From JAAYJS01 sp964346185 (GTDB lineage: Bacteria > Bacillota > Clostridia > Eubacteriales > Eubacteriaceae): 64,000 nt of DNA. Location: contig CAYFTR010000004.1 in assembly GCA_964346185.1 (NCBI GenBank), forward strand, positions 16,045-80,044. The letters run 5' to 3'. Shown in pieces: positions 48,791 to 58,569 of this stretch. The translations under genes were made by a program, and so were the position numbers. Within the stretch, counting starts at the first letter, position 1. Every line of letters starts with the position of its first letter. The notes under the pieces are model-generated. The model saw nothing but the letters and a program-made list of their open reading frames with translations. It did no database searches and was not told the DNA's origin.

Positions 48791-50500
48791 ATGACAAAAC
48801 CAATTTTAGAAATCGAAGGCTTGCAGGTGAGTTATCGGAGCGATTCACGTCGAGTAACGGGCATTCATCGACTGGATCTGAGGCAATTTCCTGGTCAAAA
48901 CATCGGAATTATCGGAGAATCCGGATCGGGTAAAACCACATTGGCAATGGCATTAATGGGATTAATTGAACCGCCCCATCAAGTCGGCGGTAAAATACTT
49001 TATAAAGATAGAGATTTACTCAAACTCTCTAAAAAGGAATTAAAAGATCTGCGTTGGAAAGAAATTGCCATGGTCTTTCAAAATTCACTGGACGTCTTAA
49101 ATCCCGTTATGACCGTTGGCGATCAGATTACCGAACGATTGGTGGAGCTGATGGGATATTCAAAGGAAAAAGCCGCAGCGGAGCAGGAAAAACTTTTAGA
49201 AACGGTTGCTTTGGACCCCCGATGGAAAGACGCCTACCCCCATCAATTATCCGGCGGAATGCGTCAACGAGTATTGATTGCTATGGCTATTTCATGTCAA
49301 CCGAAATTAATTATCTTTGATGAACCTACCAGTGCTTTAGATGCTATTTTAAGGCAAGATACGGTCGAACTGATTAAAGCATTACAGGCCGAATTGGGTT
49401 TTTCGATGATTGTTATATCTCACGATTTATCGGTTATGACCGAATTGTCGGAAGATTTAGCGGTGATGTATGCGGGAGCCGTTGTAGAAACCGGAAAAAC
49501 AAAGGAGGTTATCCATGAAGCTAATCACCCTTATACGAGGGGGCTTATATCTTCCTCCGTTCAGGTATTTCCTTATAAGGACTTATGGGGGATTGCCGGA
49601 GAAGCCGCCGACGCGACTAAGGAGGGGTGTGTGTTTGCACCCCGTTGTACTCAGAAAAGAGAAAGTTGTTTTGTTTTTAAACCGGTGCTTAAAAATATCG
49701 GTTTTAATAGAAAAGTTGCCTGCCATCGCGGCGGTATTGTCCATATACTGGAGGTACGGGGGGTATCCAAAACCTATACAGTGGGTAAAAAAAAGATAAA
49801 AGCCGTTAAAGATGCCGCTTTTTATGTACGTCACGGCGAAACCGTTGCCTTAGTTGGACAATCGGGGTCGGGAAAGTCGACTCTTGCTCATATGGTGTCG
49901 GGTTTTACATCGATTGACAAGGGTAGTGTGTGTTTCGAAAAATTACCTGTAAAAGGTTCCGAGGCGGTACAAAAAGAGGGTGGCATACAATTAGTCCTGC
50001 AAGACCCTTTTTCATCCATCAGCCGACGCTTAACCGTTGCGGAAGTTGTCGAGGAACCTTTATGTATTAATGCAATCGGCAGTGCAAAAGAAAGATACGC
50101 ACGTATAAAGAAAGTTTTGGCAGCCGTGCAATTACCCACAGAAGATACTTTTTTAAAACGACTGTGTGCCACATTAAGCGGCGGGCAAAGGCAGCGGATC
50201 GCCATTGCCAGAGCGTTGGTAATGGCACCCAAGTTATTAATAGCCGATGAAATTACATCGATGTTGGACGTTTCAACTCAAGCTAATATTATGCGGTTGT
50301 TAAAGGGGCTACAAAATAACGAGGGTTTTGCGATGTTGTACATCACCCACAATATGCACCTGGCCAGAAAAATATCCGAACGAATTATTGTATTGGAAGA
50401 TGGTGTGATTGTGGAGTCCGGTGCGACAAGTCGTATCTTGGAAAACACCGAATGTTGTGTGACCAAAGAGTTGTTGGAATCAGGGTTACAATTGGCATGA
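48791..50500 (+). CDS. Fused double ABC ATPase of an oligopeptide/nickel-type importer
   Basis: 569 residues containing two complete ABC domains that are usually separate proteins (DppD/DppF or NikD/NikE). Domain 1: GESGSGKT near 40, signature LSGGMRQR, then a C-terminal cysteine-containing FAPRCTQKRESC segment typical of Opp/Dpp ATPases. Domain 2: GQSGSGKS near 360, signature LSGGQRQR. The fusion gives one heterodimer-like motor in a single chain. The ATG at 48791 follows AGGA; an earlier ATG at 48767 lacks a site. Four-base overlap with the permease. Confidence 0.9.
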   Translation: MTKPILEIEGLQVSYRSDSRRVTGIHRLDLRQFPGQNIGIIGESGSGKTTLAMALMGLIEPPHQVGGKILYKDRDLLKLSKKELKDLRWKEIAMVFQNSLDVLNPVMTVGDQITERLVELMGYSKEKAAAEQEKLLETVALDPRWKDAYPHQLSGGMRQRVLIAMAISCQPKLIIFDEPTSALDAILRQDTVELIKALQAELGFSMIVISHDLSVMTELSEDLAVMYAGAVVETGKTKEVIHEANHPYTRGLISSSVQVFPYKDLWGIAGEAADATKEGCVFAPRCTQKRESCFVFKPVLKNIGFNRKVACHRGGIVHILEVRGVSKTYTVGKKKIKAVKDAAFYVRHGETVALVGQSGSGKSTLAHMVSGFTSIDKGSVCFEKLPVKGSEAVQKEGGIQLVLQDPFSSISRRLTVAEVVEEPLCINAIGSAKERYARIKKVLAAVQLPTEDTFLKRLCATLSGGQRQRIAIARALVMAPKLLIADEITSMLDVSTQANIMRLLKGLQNNEGFAMLYITHNMHLARKISERIIVLEDGVIVESGATSRILENTECCVTKELLESGLQLA

Positions 50501-51474
50501 AAATATTTGAGAAAAAATTGGCAGGCTATTTACTGACTTTATTTATTATCATCACTTTAAATTTTGTACTGCCCAGGATGATGCCCGGCAACCCTTTTTT
50601 ACATCTATCCGGAACAGACGGGGAAGTTTTTGAAAGTGTTTCGTCTGAGCAAATTGAATACTATAACGCTTATTACGGATTGGATCGACCCATTTTAACG
50701 CAATACGCCGATTATCTGAAAGATCTCACAAAAGGAGATCTCGGTTTTTCCTATTATTATAAAACCGAGGTATTGGATATTGTTCTAAGAAGGGTGTTAT
50801 GGACTTTTTTATTGGCATTTTCCGCAATGATCCTGTCATTTATCTTCGGTATATTATTAGGATCTTACTCGGCTTGGCATCGTGGTGCCCGACAGGATCG
50901 TGTGCTTTATTTATTGATGACCGTCATTTCGGAAATACCGCCATTTTTAGTGGGGATTGTGCTGCTATTAGTCTTTTCGGTAAGCTTAAAACTTTTTCCT
51001 CTATCGGGTTCCATGCAACATTTTGCCGGAGACGTATCGCCGGGAGAAAAGGCTTTGGATATTTTACACCATGCCGTACTACCGGTCATGACACTCACCT
51101 TTGTGCGGGTAGGTGGCATTTATATGTTGGTACGCAACGCTCTGGTCGGCGTCTTGAAGCAAGACTACATCCGAACAGCTAAAGCGAAAGGTTTAAAGCA
51201 AAAACGTATTCAATATGTTCACGCATTAAAAAATGCTCTCTTACCTCTCTTTACAAGGTTTGCCATGCAATTAGGTACCATGATGGGCGGTACGATTTTA
51301 GTTGAAAATGTTTTTGCTTACCCCGGTGTTGGTCTGTTAATGCGATCGGCCGTGCAGGTTAGAGACTATCCTTTAATTCAAGGGATTTTTCTTATCTTGG
51401 CTTTAACAGTTATGACAGCCAATTTTATGGCGGATCGCTTTTATAAAAAGTTGGATCCTCGAGTGGTTGAATAG
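50497..51474 (+). CDS. ABC importer permease, DppB/NikB type
   Basis: 325 residues with six predicted membrane segments, the N-terminal LTLFIIITLNFVLPRMMPGNPF signature block of the B-type permeases, and the EAA-like loop (RTAKAKGLKQKRIQYVHALKNALLP). It is intact, unlike the paired C-type permease that follows. ATGA overlap with the ATPase gene. Confidence 0.9.
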   Translation: MKIFEKKLAGYLLTLFIIITLNFVLPRMMPGNPFLHLSGTDGEVFESVSSEQIEYYNAYYGLDRPILTQYADYLKDLTKGDLGFSYYYKTEVLDIVLRRVLWTFLLAFSAMILSFIFGILLGSYSAWHRGARQDRVLYLLMTVISEIPPFLVGIVLLLVFSVSLKLFPLSGSMQHFAGDVSPGEKALDILHHAVLPVMTLTFVRVGGIYMLVRNALVGVLKQDYIRTAKAKGLKQKRIQYVHALKNALLPLFTRFAMQLGTMMGGTILVENVFAYPGVGLLMRSAVQVRDYPLIQGIFLILALTVMTANFMADRFYKKLDPRVVE

Positions 51475-51487
51475 GGGAGATCGGCTG

Positions 51488-52326
51488 ATGAAAAGATTAA
51501 CAGATAGGTTATCTCATATATCCGTTTTAGGTCGAGTTGCTTTGGCGGTGTTGTTCGTTCTGATAGTAATGGCATTATTGGCACCGGTCCTTACAACTTT
51601 TCCGCACAACCGTTCGTCGGGTCCGGCACTGGCACCGCCGTCAACAACCCACTTTCTGGGAACGAACGACTTGGGTGTCGACCTTTGGTCAATGATTTGT
51701 TACGGTGCAAGGGTATCTCTAACAATCGGATTAGGTACCGCCTTATTGGCCGGATTAGGCGGTTCACTCATCGGTATGATTGTCGGTTATAAAGGAGGAC
51801 TTTCAGATACCATTGTCATGCGAATAATCGACATGACCGTTGCCTTGCCGAATTTGCCTTTGATGATTGTATTGGCCGCTTTTTTCGGACCTTCATTATT
51901 TAATATTATTTTAGTGTTGGTAATGTTTTCCTGGCAGCACCTGCCAGAACGGTTCGGGCGGCTACCCTGTCATTAAAGCAACGCCCTTACATACAGGCGG
52001 CGGCACATTACGGAGCCGGCACTATTTACTTGATCAGAAAACACTTTTTGCCAGAATTATTTCCGTTAATAGCGGTTTCCATGATCCGTTTAACCGGCCG
52101 GGCAATTGTTGCCGAAGCTTCATTAGCTTTTTTAGGCTTGGGTGATCCCACAACCGGTTCCTGGGGGTTAATCATCAACCATGCGACAAACTTTTCGGGT
52201 ATTTATTTTACTCCTTTCTGGACATGGTGGCTTTTATATCCCTGGTTATTCTTAACGCTTTTGGTGACCGCTTTAGCATTTTTAACAAGGGAATTTGAAG
52301 ATGCCCTAGGAGAAAGACAAATTTAA
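51488..52326 (+). pseudogene. ABC importer permease, DppC/NikC type, frameshifted
   Basis: Reads MKRLTDRLSHISVLGRVALAVLF in one frame to TAA at 51974-51976, then continues in the -1 frame as ARTVRAATLSLKQRPYIQAAAHYGAG and on to 52326. The break falls at about 51931-51937, where expected W-xxx-AR reads WQHLPER. A single lost G in TGG(G)CA explains it. The loss creates a perfect hairpin CTGGCAG-cac-CTGCCAG (51931-51947). Together about 279 residues, normal length. ATG 51488 follows AGGGGAGA. If the break is real, the importer should be inactive. Confidence 0.85.
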
Positions 52327-52459
52327 TGAACAATTTCCTTTAAAAGATTTAAGAAAAATGCGATTAAAAGGGATAATAATAATAAACAAATAAATATGTA
52401 TTATAATGGGTGTAATCACCAAACTGATTATATTGCATAAAATTAGGAGGTTACAATCA

Positions 52460-53656
52460 TTGAATCAGAAATTGGAACTTGCAACAAAACATTTTGAAGC
52501 CATTATTACCGAACAATTGGAACGAATTGAAGGTATGAAAAAAGAAGGGGAAAGAGTTGACTATAGTAAAAAGCCCCATATCGTCATCGGTGTCGTCGGT
52601 GGCGACGGTATCGGCCCGACCATTACCGAACATGCCAAACACGTTATAAGTATATTATTAAAAGACGATATCGAAAAGGGACGCATCGAACTGCGTACCA
52701 TCGAAGGCTTAACGATTGAAAACAGAGCAAAACACAACAAAGCGATTCCTGACGATGTCTTGGCGGAATTAAAGCAATGTGACGTTCTGTTAAAAGGACC
52801 GACCACCACTCCGAGAGAAGGGGATCCGTGGCCGAATATTGAGAGTGCCAACGTTGCCATGCGTAAGGAGTTGGATCTTTTTGCCAATGTACGTCCGGTA
52901 AAAGTTCAGGAATTAGGGATCGATTGGACTTTCTTTAGAGAAAATACCGAAGGCAGCTACGCAGTCGGATCTAAGGGTTTGCAATTTAATGAGGATTTAT
53001 TTATTGACTTTACAATTGCTACCAAGCAGGGCTCTTACCGCATCATCAAAGAAGCCTTCGAATACGCACGTAAGATGGGCAAAAAAAGAGTGACCGTAGT
53101 AACGAAAGCCAATGTTATCAAAACAACCGACGGTCATTTTTTAGAAATGGCAAAAGAGATCCATAAAGACTATCCGGAAATAGAAATGGACGATTGGTAC
53201 ATCGACATTATGACTGCAAAATTAATCGACGAAAAAAGAAGAACACAATTTGAGGTGATGGTTCTACCCAATCTATATGGTGATATTTTAACGGATGAAG
53301 CGGCTGAATTTCAAGGCGGTGTGGGAACGGCAGGCTCTGCGAACATCGGTTCACGCTACGCCATGTTTGAGGCCATCCACGGCTCCGCTCCCAGAATGGT
53401 GGAAGAAGGAAGAGCCATTTATGCCGACCCCGGCTCGGTCATCAGAGCGGCAGGAATGCTTTTGGAACACATCGGCTATGTCGAAGAATCTAAAAAATTG
53501 CAAATGGCTCTGGATATCTGCAATACCTACGAAAAGAAAGTGGTACTGACCGGACGCGATACCGGCGCAACCGGAGACGCTTATGTGAACTATTTACTTG
53601 AAACCTTGAATGATCCCAATCTTTCGGAGAGATACCTGAAATTCTCAAAAAACTGA
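52460..53656 (+). CDS. Isocitrate/isopropylmalate dehydrogenase-family enzyme (NAD-type isocitrate dehydrogenase)
   Basis: 398 residues. Beta-decarboxylating dehydrogenase fold: VVGGDGIGPTI, the substrate-binding RENTEGSYA, the YIDIMTAKLI strand, NLYGDILTDEAA and GSAPRM. Likely oxidises isocitrate to 2-oxoglutarate. TTG 52460 is taken as start because AGGAGG (52445-52450) lies 9 bases before it; the first ATG in the frame (52406) lies upstream of that site. The N-terminal 45 residues form an extra charged helix. A TATAAT at 52402-52407 is a possible -10. Stand-alone gene; no aconitase or citrate synthase nearby. Confidence 0.85.
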   Translation: MNQKLELATKHFEAIITEQLERIEGMKKEGERVDYSKKPHIVIGVVGGDGIGPTITEHAKHVISILLKDDIEKGRIELRTIEGLTIENRAKHNKAIPDDVLAELKQCDVLLKGPTTTPREGDPWPNIESANVAMRKELDLFANVRPVKVQELGIDWTFFRENTEGSYAVGSKGLQFNEDLFIDFTIATKQGSYRIIKEAFEYARKMGKKRVTVVTKANVIKTTDGHFLEMAKEIHKDYPEIEMDDWYIDIMTAKLIDEKRRTQFEVMVLPNLYGDILTDEAAEFQGGVGTAGSANIGSRYAMFEAIHGSAPRMVEEGRAIYADPGSVIRAAGMLLEHIGYVEESKKLQMALDICNTYEKKVVLTGRDTGATGDAYVNYLLETLNDPNLSERYLKFSKN

Positions 53657-53812
53657 TCTGATTAAAACTTAGCAATTCTTTAAATGGAATAATTTTAATT
53701 TGCAACATCTAGACGATGTGATACCATAGTTATAACAATTAACTGAAAATGTGACAAACATAGTTGCGGGAAAAGACGTCCGTCATGCAACAAGATACTT
53801 TAAAAGATTCGA

Positions 53813-53854
53813 AGAATGAAATCATTCTGAAGAAATGCTTGAATGTTTTTTAAA
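53813..53854 (+). promoter_or_regulatory. Two alternative hairpins in the catalase leader
   Basis: AGAATGA-aa-TCATTCT (53813-53828) is a perfect 7-bp palindrome. Its right arm also contains CATTC (53823-53827), which can instead pair with GAATG (53841-53845), with AAG/CTT inside, directly before TTTTTT. The two structures exclude each other, like an antiterminator and a terminator. The catalase ribosome binding site follows. No PerR-box match was found. Confidence 0.35.
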
Positions 53855-53866
53855 GAGAGGTAAATG

Positions 53867-55573
53867 ATGAAAAATCCTATGGACAAAAACAAATTAGGGA
53901 GTCCTTTGCCCAGTAGAAACGATATGGTAGGTAAACATACCGGTATTACAAGAGAAACCGGCGCGCCCGTTATCAACAACCAGGACACCATGAGTGCGGG
54001 ACCAAGAGGTCCGCAAGTCGTACAAGATGCATGGTTAATGGAAAAACATGCTCACTTTAACAGAGAGGTGATTCCCGAGCGTCGTATGCACGCAAAAGGC
54101 TCCGGTGCATTTGGTGAATTTACCGTAACCCACGATATCACAAAATACTCCAAAGCAAAATTATTCTCCGAAATCGGCAAGAAAACAGAAATATTCATGC
54201 GTTTCTCAACAGTAGCCGGAGAAAGAGGAGCAGCTGATGCGGAACGAGATATTCGAGGGTTTGCAGTAAAATTTTATACAGAAGAAGGTAACTGGGATTT
54301 AGTAGGAAACAATACGCCCGTATTCTTTTTTAGAGATCCTAAAAAATTTATCGACTTAAATCATGCGGTTAAAAGAGACCCCAGAACCAATATGCGAAGC
54401 CCCAATACCAACTGGGATTTTTGGACATCATTGCCGGAATCTCTGCTACAGGTTACCATAACTATGAGTGACAGAGGGATTCCTTCATCTTACCGTTATA
54501 TGCACGGTTTTTCCAGCCACGCTTACAGCTTAATTAACGCTGAAAATAAACGGGTTTGGGTAAAATTTCACTTCAGAAGCCAGCAAGGGGTTCAAAATTT
54601 TACGGATCAGGAAGCGGAAATGGTTGTCGCCAAAGATAGAGAAAGCAGCCAAAGAGATTTGTACACCGCTATCGAAAAGGGTGAGTTCCCGAAATGGACC
54701 ATGTTTATTCAGGTTATGACGGAGGAAGAAGCAAACAAACTGCCTTACAACCCTTTCGATCTAACTAAAATGTGGTTTAAAGAAGACTTTCCGCTTATTG
54801 AAGTCGGTGAACTTGTCTTAAATAGAAATCCCGAAAATTATTTTGCCGATGTGGAACAGGCAGCTTTTAACCCTGCCAACAACGTACCGGGTATCGGCTA
54901 TTCCCCCGACCGTATGCTTCAAACGCGGTTATTCTCCTACGGAGATGCGCAGAGATATCGTTTAGGTGTTAATCATCATCAAGTTCCGGTAAACAGTCCC
55001 AGAGGGGTTAAAAACCCCCATAGTTTTCACCGCGACGGACAGATGCGTGTCGACGGCAACATGGGTAGCGAATTACACTACGAACCTAACAGCTACGGCA
55101 ATTGGACCGATCACAGGGATCTGGCCGAACCGGTTCAAGCGGGCGGTGATATTTACCATTACGATTTCCGAGAAGACGACCACGATTATTACACGCAACC
55201 GGGTATGCTTTTTAGAAACATGAGTGACCAACAAAAACTGGTATTGTTTGAAAACACGGCTCGTAACATGGGTGATTCGACTCTGCAAATTAAACACAGA
55301 CATATCACCCGTTGCTACATGGCCGATCCGGAATATGGTAAAGGTGTCGCACAAGCTTTAGGCATCAACATCGATGATGTCGATTTAACACCGATGAAAT
55401 CCGATAGCCACGATACCTGGAAACAGGACAATGCCAGAGGTGCAGACTTAAATCGACCGACCGTACCTGCAAATCCGGAATCAGCGAAAGATTTACCGCC
55501 AACAGGTAGAGATACCAATGTCGATAATCCGGCTGATTTATATAGTTGGGAAAAGGATCCTTACCTCTTATAA
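53867..55573 (+). CDS. katA: Heme catalase
   Basis: 568 residues, monofunctional heme catalase. From this start the active-site residues are His75 (MHAKGSGAFG), Asn148 (VGNNTPVF), and the proximal heme ligand Tyr358 with Arg354 (RLFSYGDAQRY), all canonical. A C-terminal extension after about residue 480 reads PPTGRDTNVDNPAD. It converts hydrogen peroxide to water and oxygen in the cytosol, which implies exposure to oxygen. ATGs at 53864 and 53867 are both possible behind AGAGAGGT. Confidence 0.96.
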   Translation: MKNPMDKNKLGSPLPSRNDMVGKHTGITRETGAPVINNQDTMSAGPRGPQVVQDAWLMEKHAHFNREVIPERRMHAKGSGAFGEFTVTHDITKYSKAKLFSEIGKKTEIFMRFSTVAGERGAADAERDIRGFAVKFYTEEGNWDLVGNNTPVFFFRDPKKFIDLNHAVKRDPRTNMRSPNTNWDFWTSLPESLLQVTITMSDRGIPSSYRYMHGFSSHAYSLINAENKRVWVKFHFRSQQGVQNFTDQEAEMVVAKDRESSQRDLYTAIEKGEFPKWTMFIQVMTEEEANKLPYNPFDLTKMWFKEDFPLIEVGELVLNRNPENYFADVEQAAFNPANNVPGIGYSPDRMLQTRLFSYGDAQRYRLGVNHHQVPVNSPRGVKNPHSFHRDGQMRVDGNMGSELHYEPNSYGNWTDHRDLAEPVQAGGDIYHYDFREDDHDYYTQPGMLFRNMSDQQKLVLFENTARNMGDSTLQIKHRHITRCYMADPEYGKGVAQALGINIDDVDLTPMKSDSHDTWKQDNARGADLNRPTVPANPESAKDLPPTGRDTNVDNPADLYSWEKDPYLL

Positions 55574-55601
55574 TTATTCTGAAAAATTAAAGAATTGTTT
55601 T

Positions 55602-55635
55602 AATAAGCGTAACTGATGTTACGCTTATTTTTTTG
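55602..55635 (+). terminator. Rho-independent terminator after katA
   Basis: AAGCGTAAC (55605-55613) pairs with GTTACGCTT (55618-55626), extendable by A-T pairs, then ATTTTTTT. Confidence 0.93.
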
Positions 55636-55706
55636 CCGAAAGGTTATCATAAATATGAGAAAACAGTAGTTACATAACCTGTCAATGATGAATCGGAGGC
55701 GATAAA

Positions 55707-56027
55707 ATGGTAGAACAAGTCTTTAAATTGTATACTGGTGATGACAAAGCGGTTGAAAAAGTTATTTTTGATGAAAATGTCCACTATATACACATGGTCT
55801 TTAATAAAAATGAAGGATTGCCGGAACACTTTTCCAATGCGACCGTATATATGACTGTGGTGCGCGGCACTTTATCCATCACGTTAAATGAACAAGATAC
55901 TCATACGTATTACAGAGGAACCTTATTGAAAATTCCCTATCAAACGAAAATGAATGTTAAAAACTTAAATGATGATACCTTAGAGCTGATTGTTGTAAAA
56001 GCACCTGCCCCAAAAGTTCAAAAATAA
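55707..56027 (+). CDS. Small cupin-domain protein
   Basis: 106 residues, one cupin barrel. The first cupin motif is degenerate (PEHFSNATVYMTVVRGTLSITL, with His41 and an aromatic run), and the second (LLKIPYQTKMNVKNLNDD) lacks the usual histidine. Metal binding and enzymatic activity are therefore doubtful; it may be a binding or regulatory protein. GGAGG lies upstream of the ATG. It is alone between two terminators, next to the catalase. Confidence 0.8.
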   Translation: MVEQVFKLYTGDDKAVEKVIFDENVHYIHMVFNKNEGLPEHFSNATVYMTVVRGTLSITLNEQDTHTYYRGTLLKIPYQTKMNVKNLNDDTLELIVVKAPAPKVQK

Positions 56028-56041
56028 GTATCATTCATATT

Positions 56042-56102
56042 AAAATGCCTCTTGATGCCTCTTATCGACAGATAGACTGCAACAAGAGGTATTTTGGTTT
56101 AT
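56042..56102 (+). terminator. Terminator after the cupin gene
   Basis: AAAATGCCTCTTG (56042-56054) pairs with CAAGAGGTATTTT (56083-56095), one G-T, long loop that repeats ATGCCTCTT. TTTTGGTTT follows. The remaining gap to 56317 shows no gene and no convincing promoter. Confidence 0.7.
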
Positions 56103-56317
56103 AATAAATGCAGAACATTGTTATGGATGAATGCGGATATTTGTGATATGCTTATAGGCGAATAAAAACCGTGGCATTATGTGATGGATTGAGCTCTAAA
56201 TATTGACGAAGCGGCAAAGATCTGTCAATCTTATAAAAGATAAGAACAAACACAAAAAGAGAAAATGGGGAGTATAAAAAAATTAGCAAACTGCTAAATT
56301 TTTTAAAGGTAGAAAAC

Positions 56318-57559
56318 ATGGAAATAAATAAAAATTTCGGTTTTCAAAACTTAAATACGGAAGACACTTTATTGTATAAACGCTTGGCGTTGCGTTTACT
56401 CATCGCTATTATCGGTATTGCGTTTTTTATTTATGTTTTACCAAAAGCGTTAGAAGTTTTTTTGCCATTTATATTGGCATTGTTAGTCGCGAATATAGCA
56501 AATCCCTTTGTCAAAAAAATAAATGCAAAATTCACAAATTCTCGTCGTTTCATCGCACTGTTTATTAATATTGTAATTATTTTGCTAATGGTTCTGTTGA
56601 TTTATTTTATTGTTTTTAGGATTGTACAGGAAGCCATCACATTGGGGATTTACTTACAGGAAAATTGGTCCGGTATTGTAGCTGAAATTAATAATTTTCG
56701 AGAAAACCTGACTTGGCTTATGGATGTAGCACCGCCTCAATTTACCGGTATACTTAAAGATACGGTGGATAAAACCCTGTTGGCATTACAAAATTTCGGC
56801 AGATATTTATTAAGTGTCAGCGTCGGTCTCACCGCAGATATGACAGCTAAAGCCGGTAACTTTATGATAGGTGTCATTACATTTTTTTTGGCGTTGTACT
56901 TTATTATCGCAGATTATGAGTCTATCTCCCGTATGAGAGAAAAATATTTGCCTAAAAGTATCAATCAAATGCTCGGTTTATTGTACTATACGGTTTCGAC
57001 AGCCCTAGGCGGGTACTTTAAAGCACAATTTATTTTGTCCTTTATTGCATTCATTTTTATGTTTTTGGCACTTACCGTTTACGGCCAACCCTATGCACTG
57101 TTAATTGCATTTTTGCTGGCCTTTGTTGATCTGTTACCTATTTTGGGTTGCATCGCGGTGTTGCTACCCTGGGGGATTATTGAGTTTCTTGGAGGCGATC
57201 TTAAAAAAGGTGTTTTTTTAATTGCTTTGGGGGTCATCTTTATGTTGGTTCGAAGAGTTTTTGAACCGAAGGTCATGGGGAGCCAAACCGGTTTGCACCC
57301 CTTGTTGGCTCTAATTTCCACATATGTGGGTTTACAATTTTCCGGCGTTTGGGGTGCCGTATTCGGAGCAATGCTGACCATGCTGGCACTGAATATTGCA
57401 AAAACAGGTATTTTTAATAATGCAGTGTCGGATATTAAAGAATTATTTAAAAAATTGACCGATGTTTTAAATTCCGGGGAAAGAAAATATTTACCACTGA
57501 TCAAAAAAGAACATTCAGTTTTAAAAACCGACGACGCTCAAAATAATAAAAACAATTAA
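56318..57559 (+). CDS. AI-2E/PerM-family membrane permease (YtvI-like)
   Basis: 413 residues, about eight membrane segments: two after a short N-terminal tail, a soluble middle loop, and a C-terminal group with FVDLLPILGCIAVLLPWGIIEF and VGLQFSGVWGAVFGAML. These motifs are typical of the AI-2E transporter superfamily; the YtvI branch is common in spore-forming and related Bacillota. Transport substrate is unknown. An A-rich leader and AAAGGT precede the ATG. The C-terminal 40 residues are charged and cytosolic. Confidence 0.85.
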   Translation: MEINKNFGFQNLNTEDTLLYKRLALRLLIAIIGIAFFIYVLPKALEVFLPFILALLVANIANPFVKKINAKFTNSRRFIALFINIVIILLMVLLIYFIVFRIVQEAITLGIYLQENWSGIVAEINNFRENLTWLMDVAPPQFTGILKDTVDKTLLALQNFGRYLLSVSVGLTADMTAKAGNFMIGVITFFLALYFIIADYESISRMREKYLPKSINQMLGLLYYTVSTALGGYFKAQFILSFIAFIFMFLALTVYGQPYALLIAFLLAFVDLLPILGCIAVLLPWGIIEFLGGDLKKGVFLIALGVIFMLVRRVFEPKVMGSQTGLHPLLALISTYVGLQFSGVWGAVFGAMLTMLALNIAKTGIFNNAVSDIKELFKKLTDVLNSGERKYLPLIKKEHSVLKTDDAQNNKNN

Positions 57560-57664
57560 AAGCCAAAGACATAAACCGCCGTCAATGCAATGTGTTTACT
57601 GATGAAAGCGAAACTAAATTGTAATAATCAGCAAAGATAATCCTTTATTGAAAGGAAATTAAGA

Positions 57665-58024
57665 ATGAATATACAGTGGATAACCATAAAGGTAGCGGAT
57701 TTAGAAAAATCAAAATCCTTTTACGGTGAATTTCTGGGCTTAACACTAAAAAAAGCTTTTTCACCTGACGAAATAACATCAATTGTCTTTTATGAAGCAC
57801 AAAACGGCATGCAAATTGAGCTGGTTTACCAAAACACTCCAACTGAGGTTACCGATGCTGCCGGTGTATCCGTCGGTATTGCAACCGACAGATACGATAA
57901 ATTGCTTAAAACAGCTGAAGAGATGAATATTGTAACTGTTGGCCCCCAAATTTTAGGTGGTTATTTGGAATGTTTTTTTGTAAAAGACCCGAATAACCTC
58001 GGCATACAAATTATAAGAGCGTAA
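57665..58024 (+). CDS. VOC-family (glyoxalase/dioxygenase fold) protein
   Basis: 119 residues, two VOC modules starting MNIQWITIKVADLEKSKSFYGEFLGL. The histidine normally at the first metal position is replaced (WITIKV), while the glutamate region EIELVY is kept. Catalysis is not assured; roles as resistance, isomerase or binding protein are all possible. AAAGG precedes the ATG. It converges with queT over a shared terminator. Confidence 0.8.
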   Translation: MNIQWITIKVADLEKSKSFYGEFLGLTLKKAFSPDEITSIVFYEAQNGMQIELVYQNTPTEVTDAAGVSVGIATDRYDKLLKTAEEMNIVTVGPQILGGYLECFFVKDPNNLGIQIIRA

Positions 58025-58027
58025 ATA

Positions 58028-58073
58028 AAAACCCCCGATTTTATCGATAATAGTTGACAAAATCGGGGGTTTT
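58028..58073 (+). terminator. Bidirectional terminator between the VOC gene and queT
   Basis: AAAACCCCCGATTTT (58028-58042) pairs perfectly with AAAATCGGGGGTTTT (58059-58073), 15 pairs with A and T runs at both ends, so it can stop transcription from both sides. Confidence 0.92.
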
Positions 58074-58077
58074 CGGC

Positions 58078-58569
58078 TTATTTTTCGGTTAAGATACGCA
58101 GTACATCTCGGTTACGGGATAAAATGCGATAAAACGGTACGGAAATTATGCCGACGATCACTAACTCGGAGAGCATAATTTGACCGGTCACCGTGAAAAA
58201 GTTAACCTGCGTTTCACTTAAAAGCATAATTTCCAAACCGATTATAAAACTGAAAAGTGAGGGAAAGAGAGCAGCGATAGTATCTTTTTTAACTTTAGTC
58301 ATACAATAGAGGGACACAAAGGTATGTAAAGAGCCCACTACCACATCTATCAGTCCGAAGGGGCTGAAAACATTGGCAAAGGCACACCCTAAAGTAATCG
58401 GAACAACGTAAAGGGGGTTATAAAAAGCCAACAAATTTAAAATTTCAGATATTCTGAATTGAATGATACCGTAACTGAACTCGGGCAATGCCAAAGTTAA
58501 TGTGACGTATAGAGCGGTAATTAAACCGTACCGTGCCAATAATTTCGGCGTAAACTGTTTTGGGAACAT
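58078..58569 (-). CDS. queT: QueT-family transporter (queuosine precursor uptake)
   Basis: 163 residues, about five membrane segments. The N-terminal YGLITALYVTLTLALPEFSYGIIQFRISEILNLLAFYN region is the QueT/COG4708 hallmark. QueT is the substrate component of an energy-coupling-factor transporter for preQ1 or queuine. The ATG at 58569 follows AAAAGGAG by 8 bases; an upstream in-frame ATG lies in the leader. The leader has features of a preQ1-II riboswitch, which supports the assignment. Confidence 0.88.
   Translation of the reverse strand: MFPKQFTPKLLARYGLITALYVTLTLALPEFSYGIIQFRISEILNLLAFYNPLYVVPITLGCAFANVFSPFGLIDVVVGSLHTFVSLYCMTKVKKDTIAALFPSLFSFIIGLEIMLLSETQVNFFTVTGQIMLSELVIVGIISVPFYRILSRNRDVLRILTEK

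Noticed and set aside
53700..53760. PerR box before catalase
   Set aside because: ATAGTTATAACAATTAACT only loosely resembles TTATAATnATTATAA; too many mismatches.
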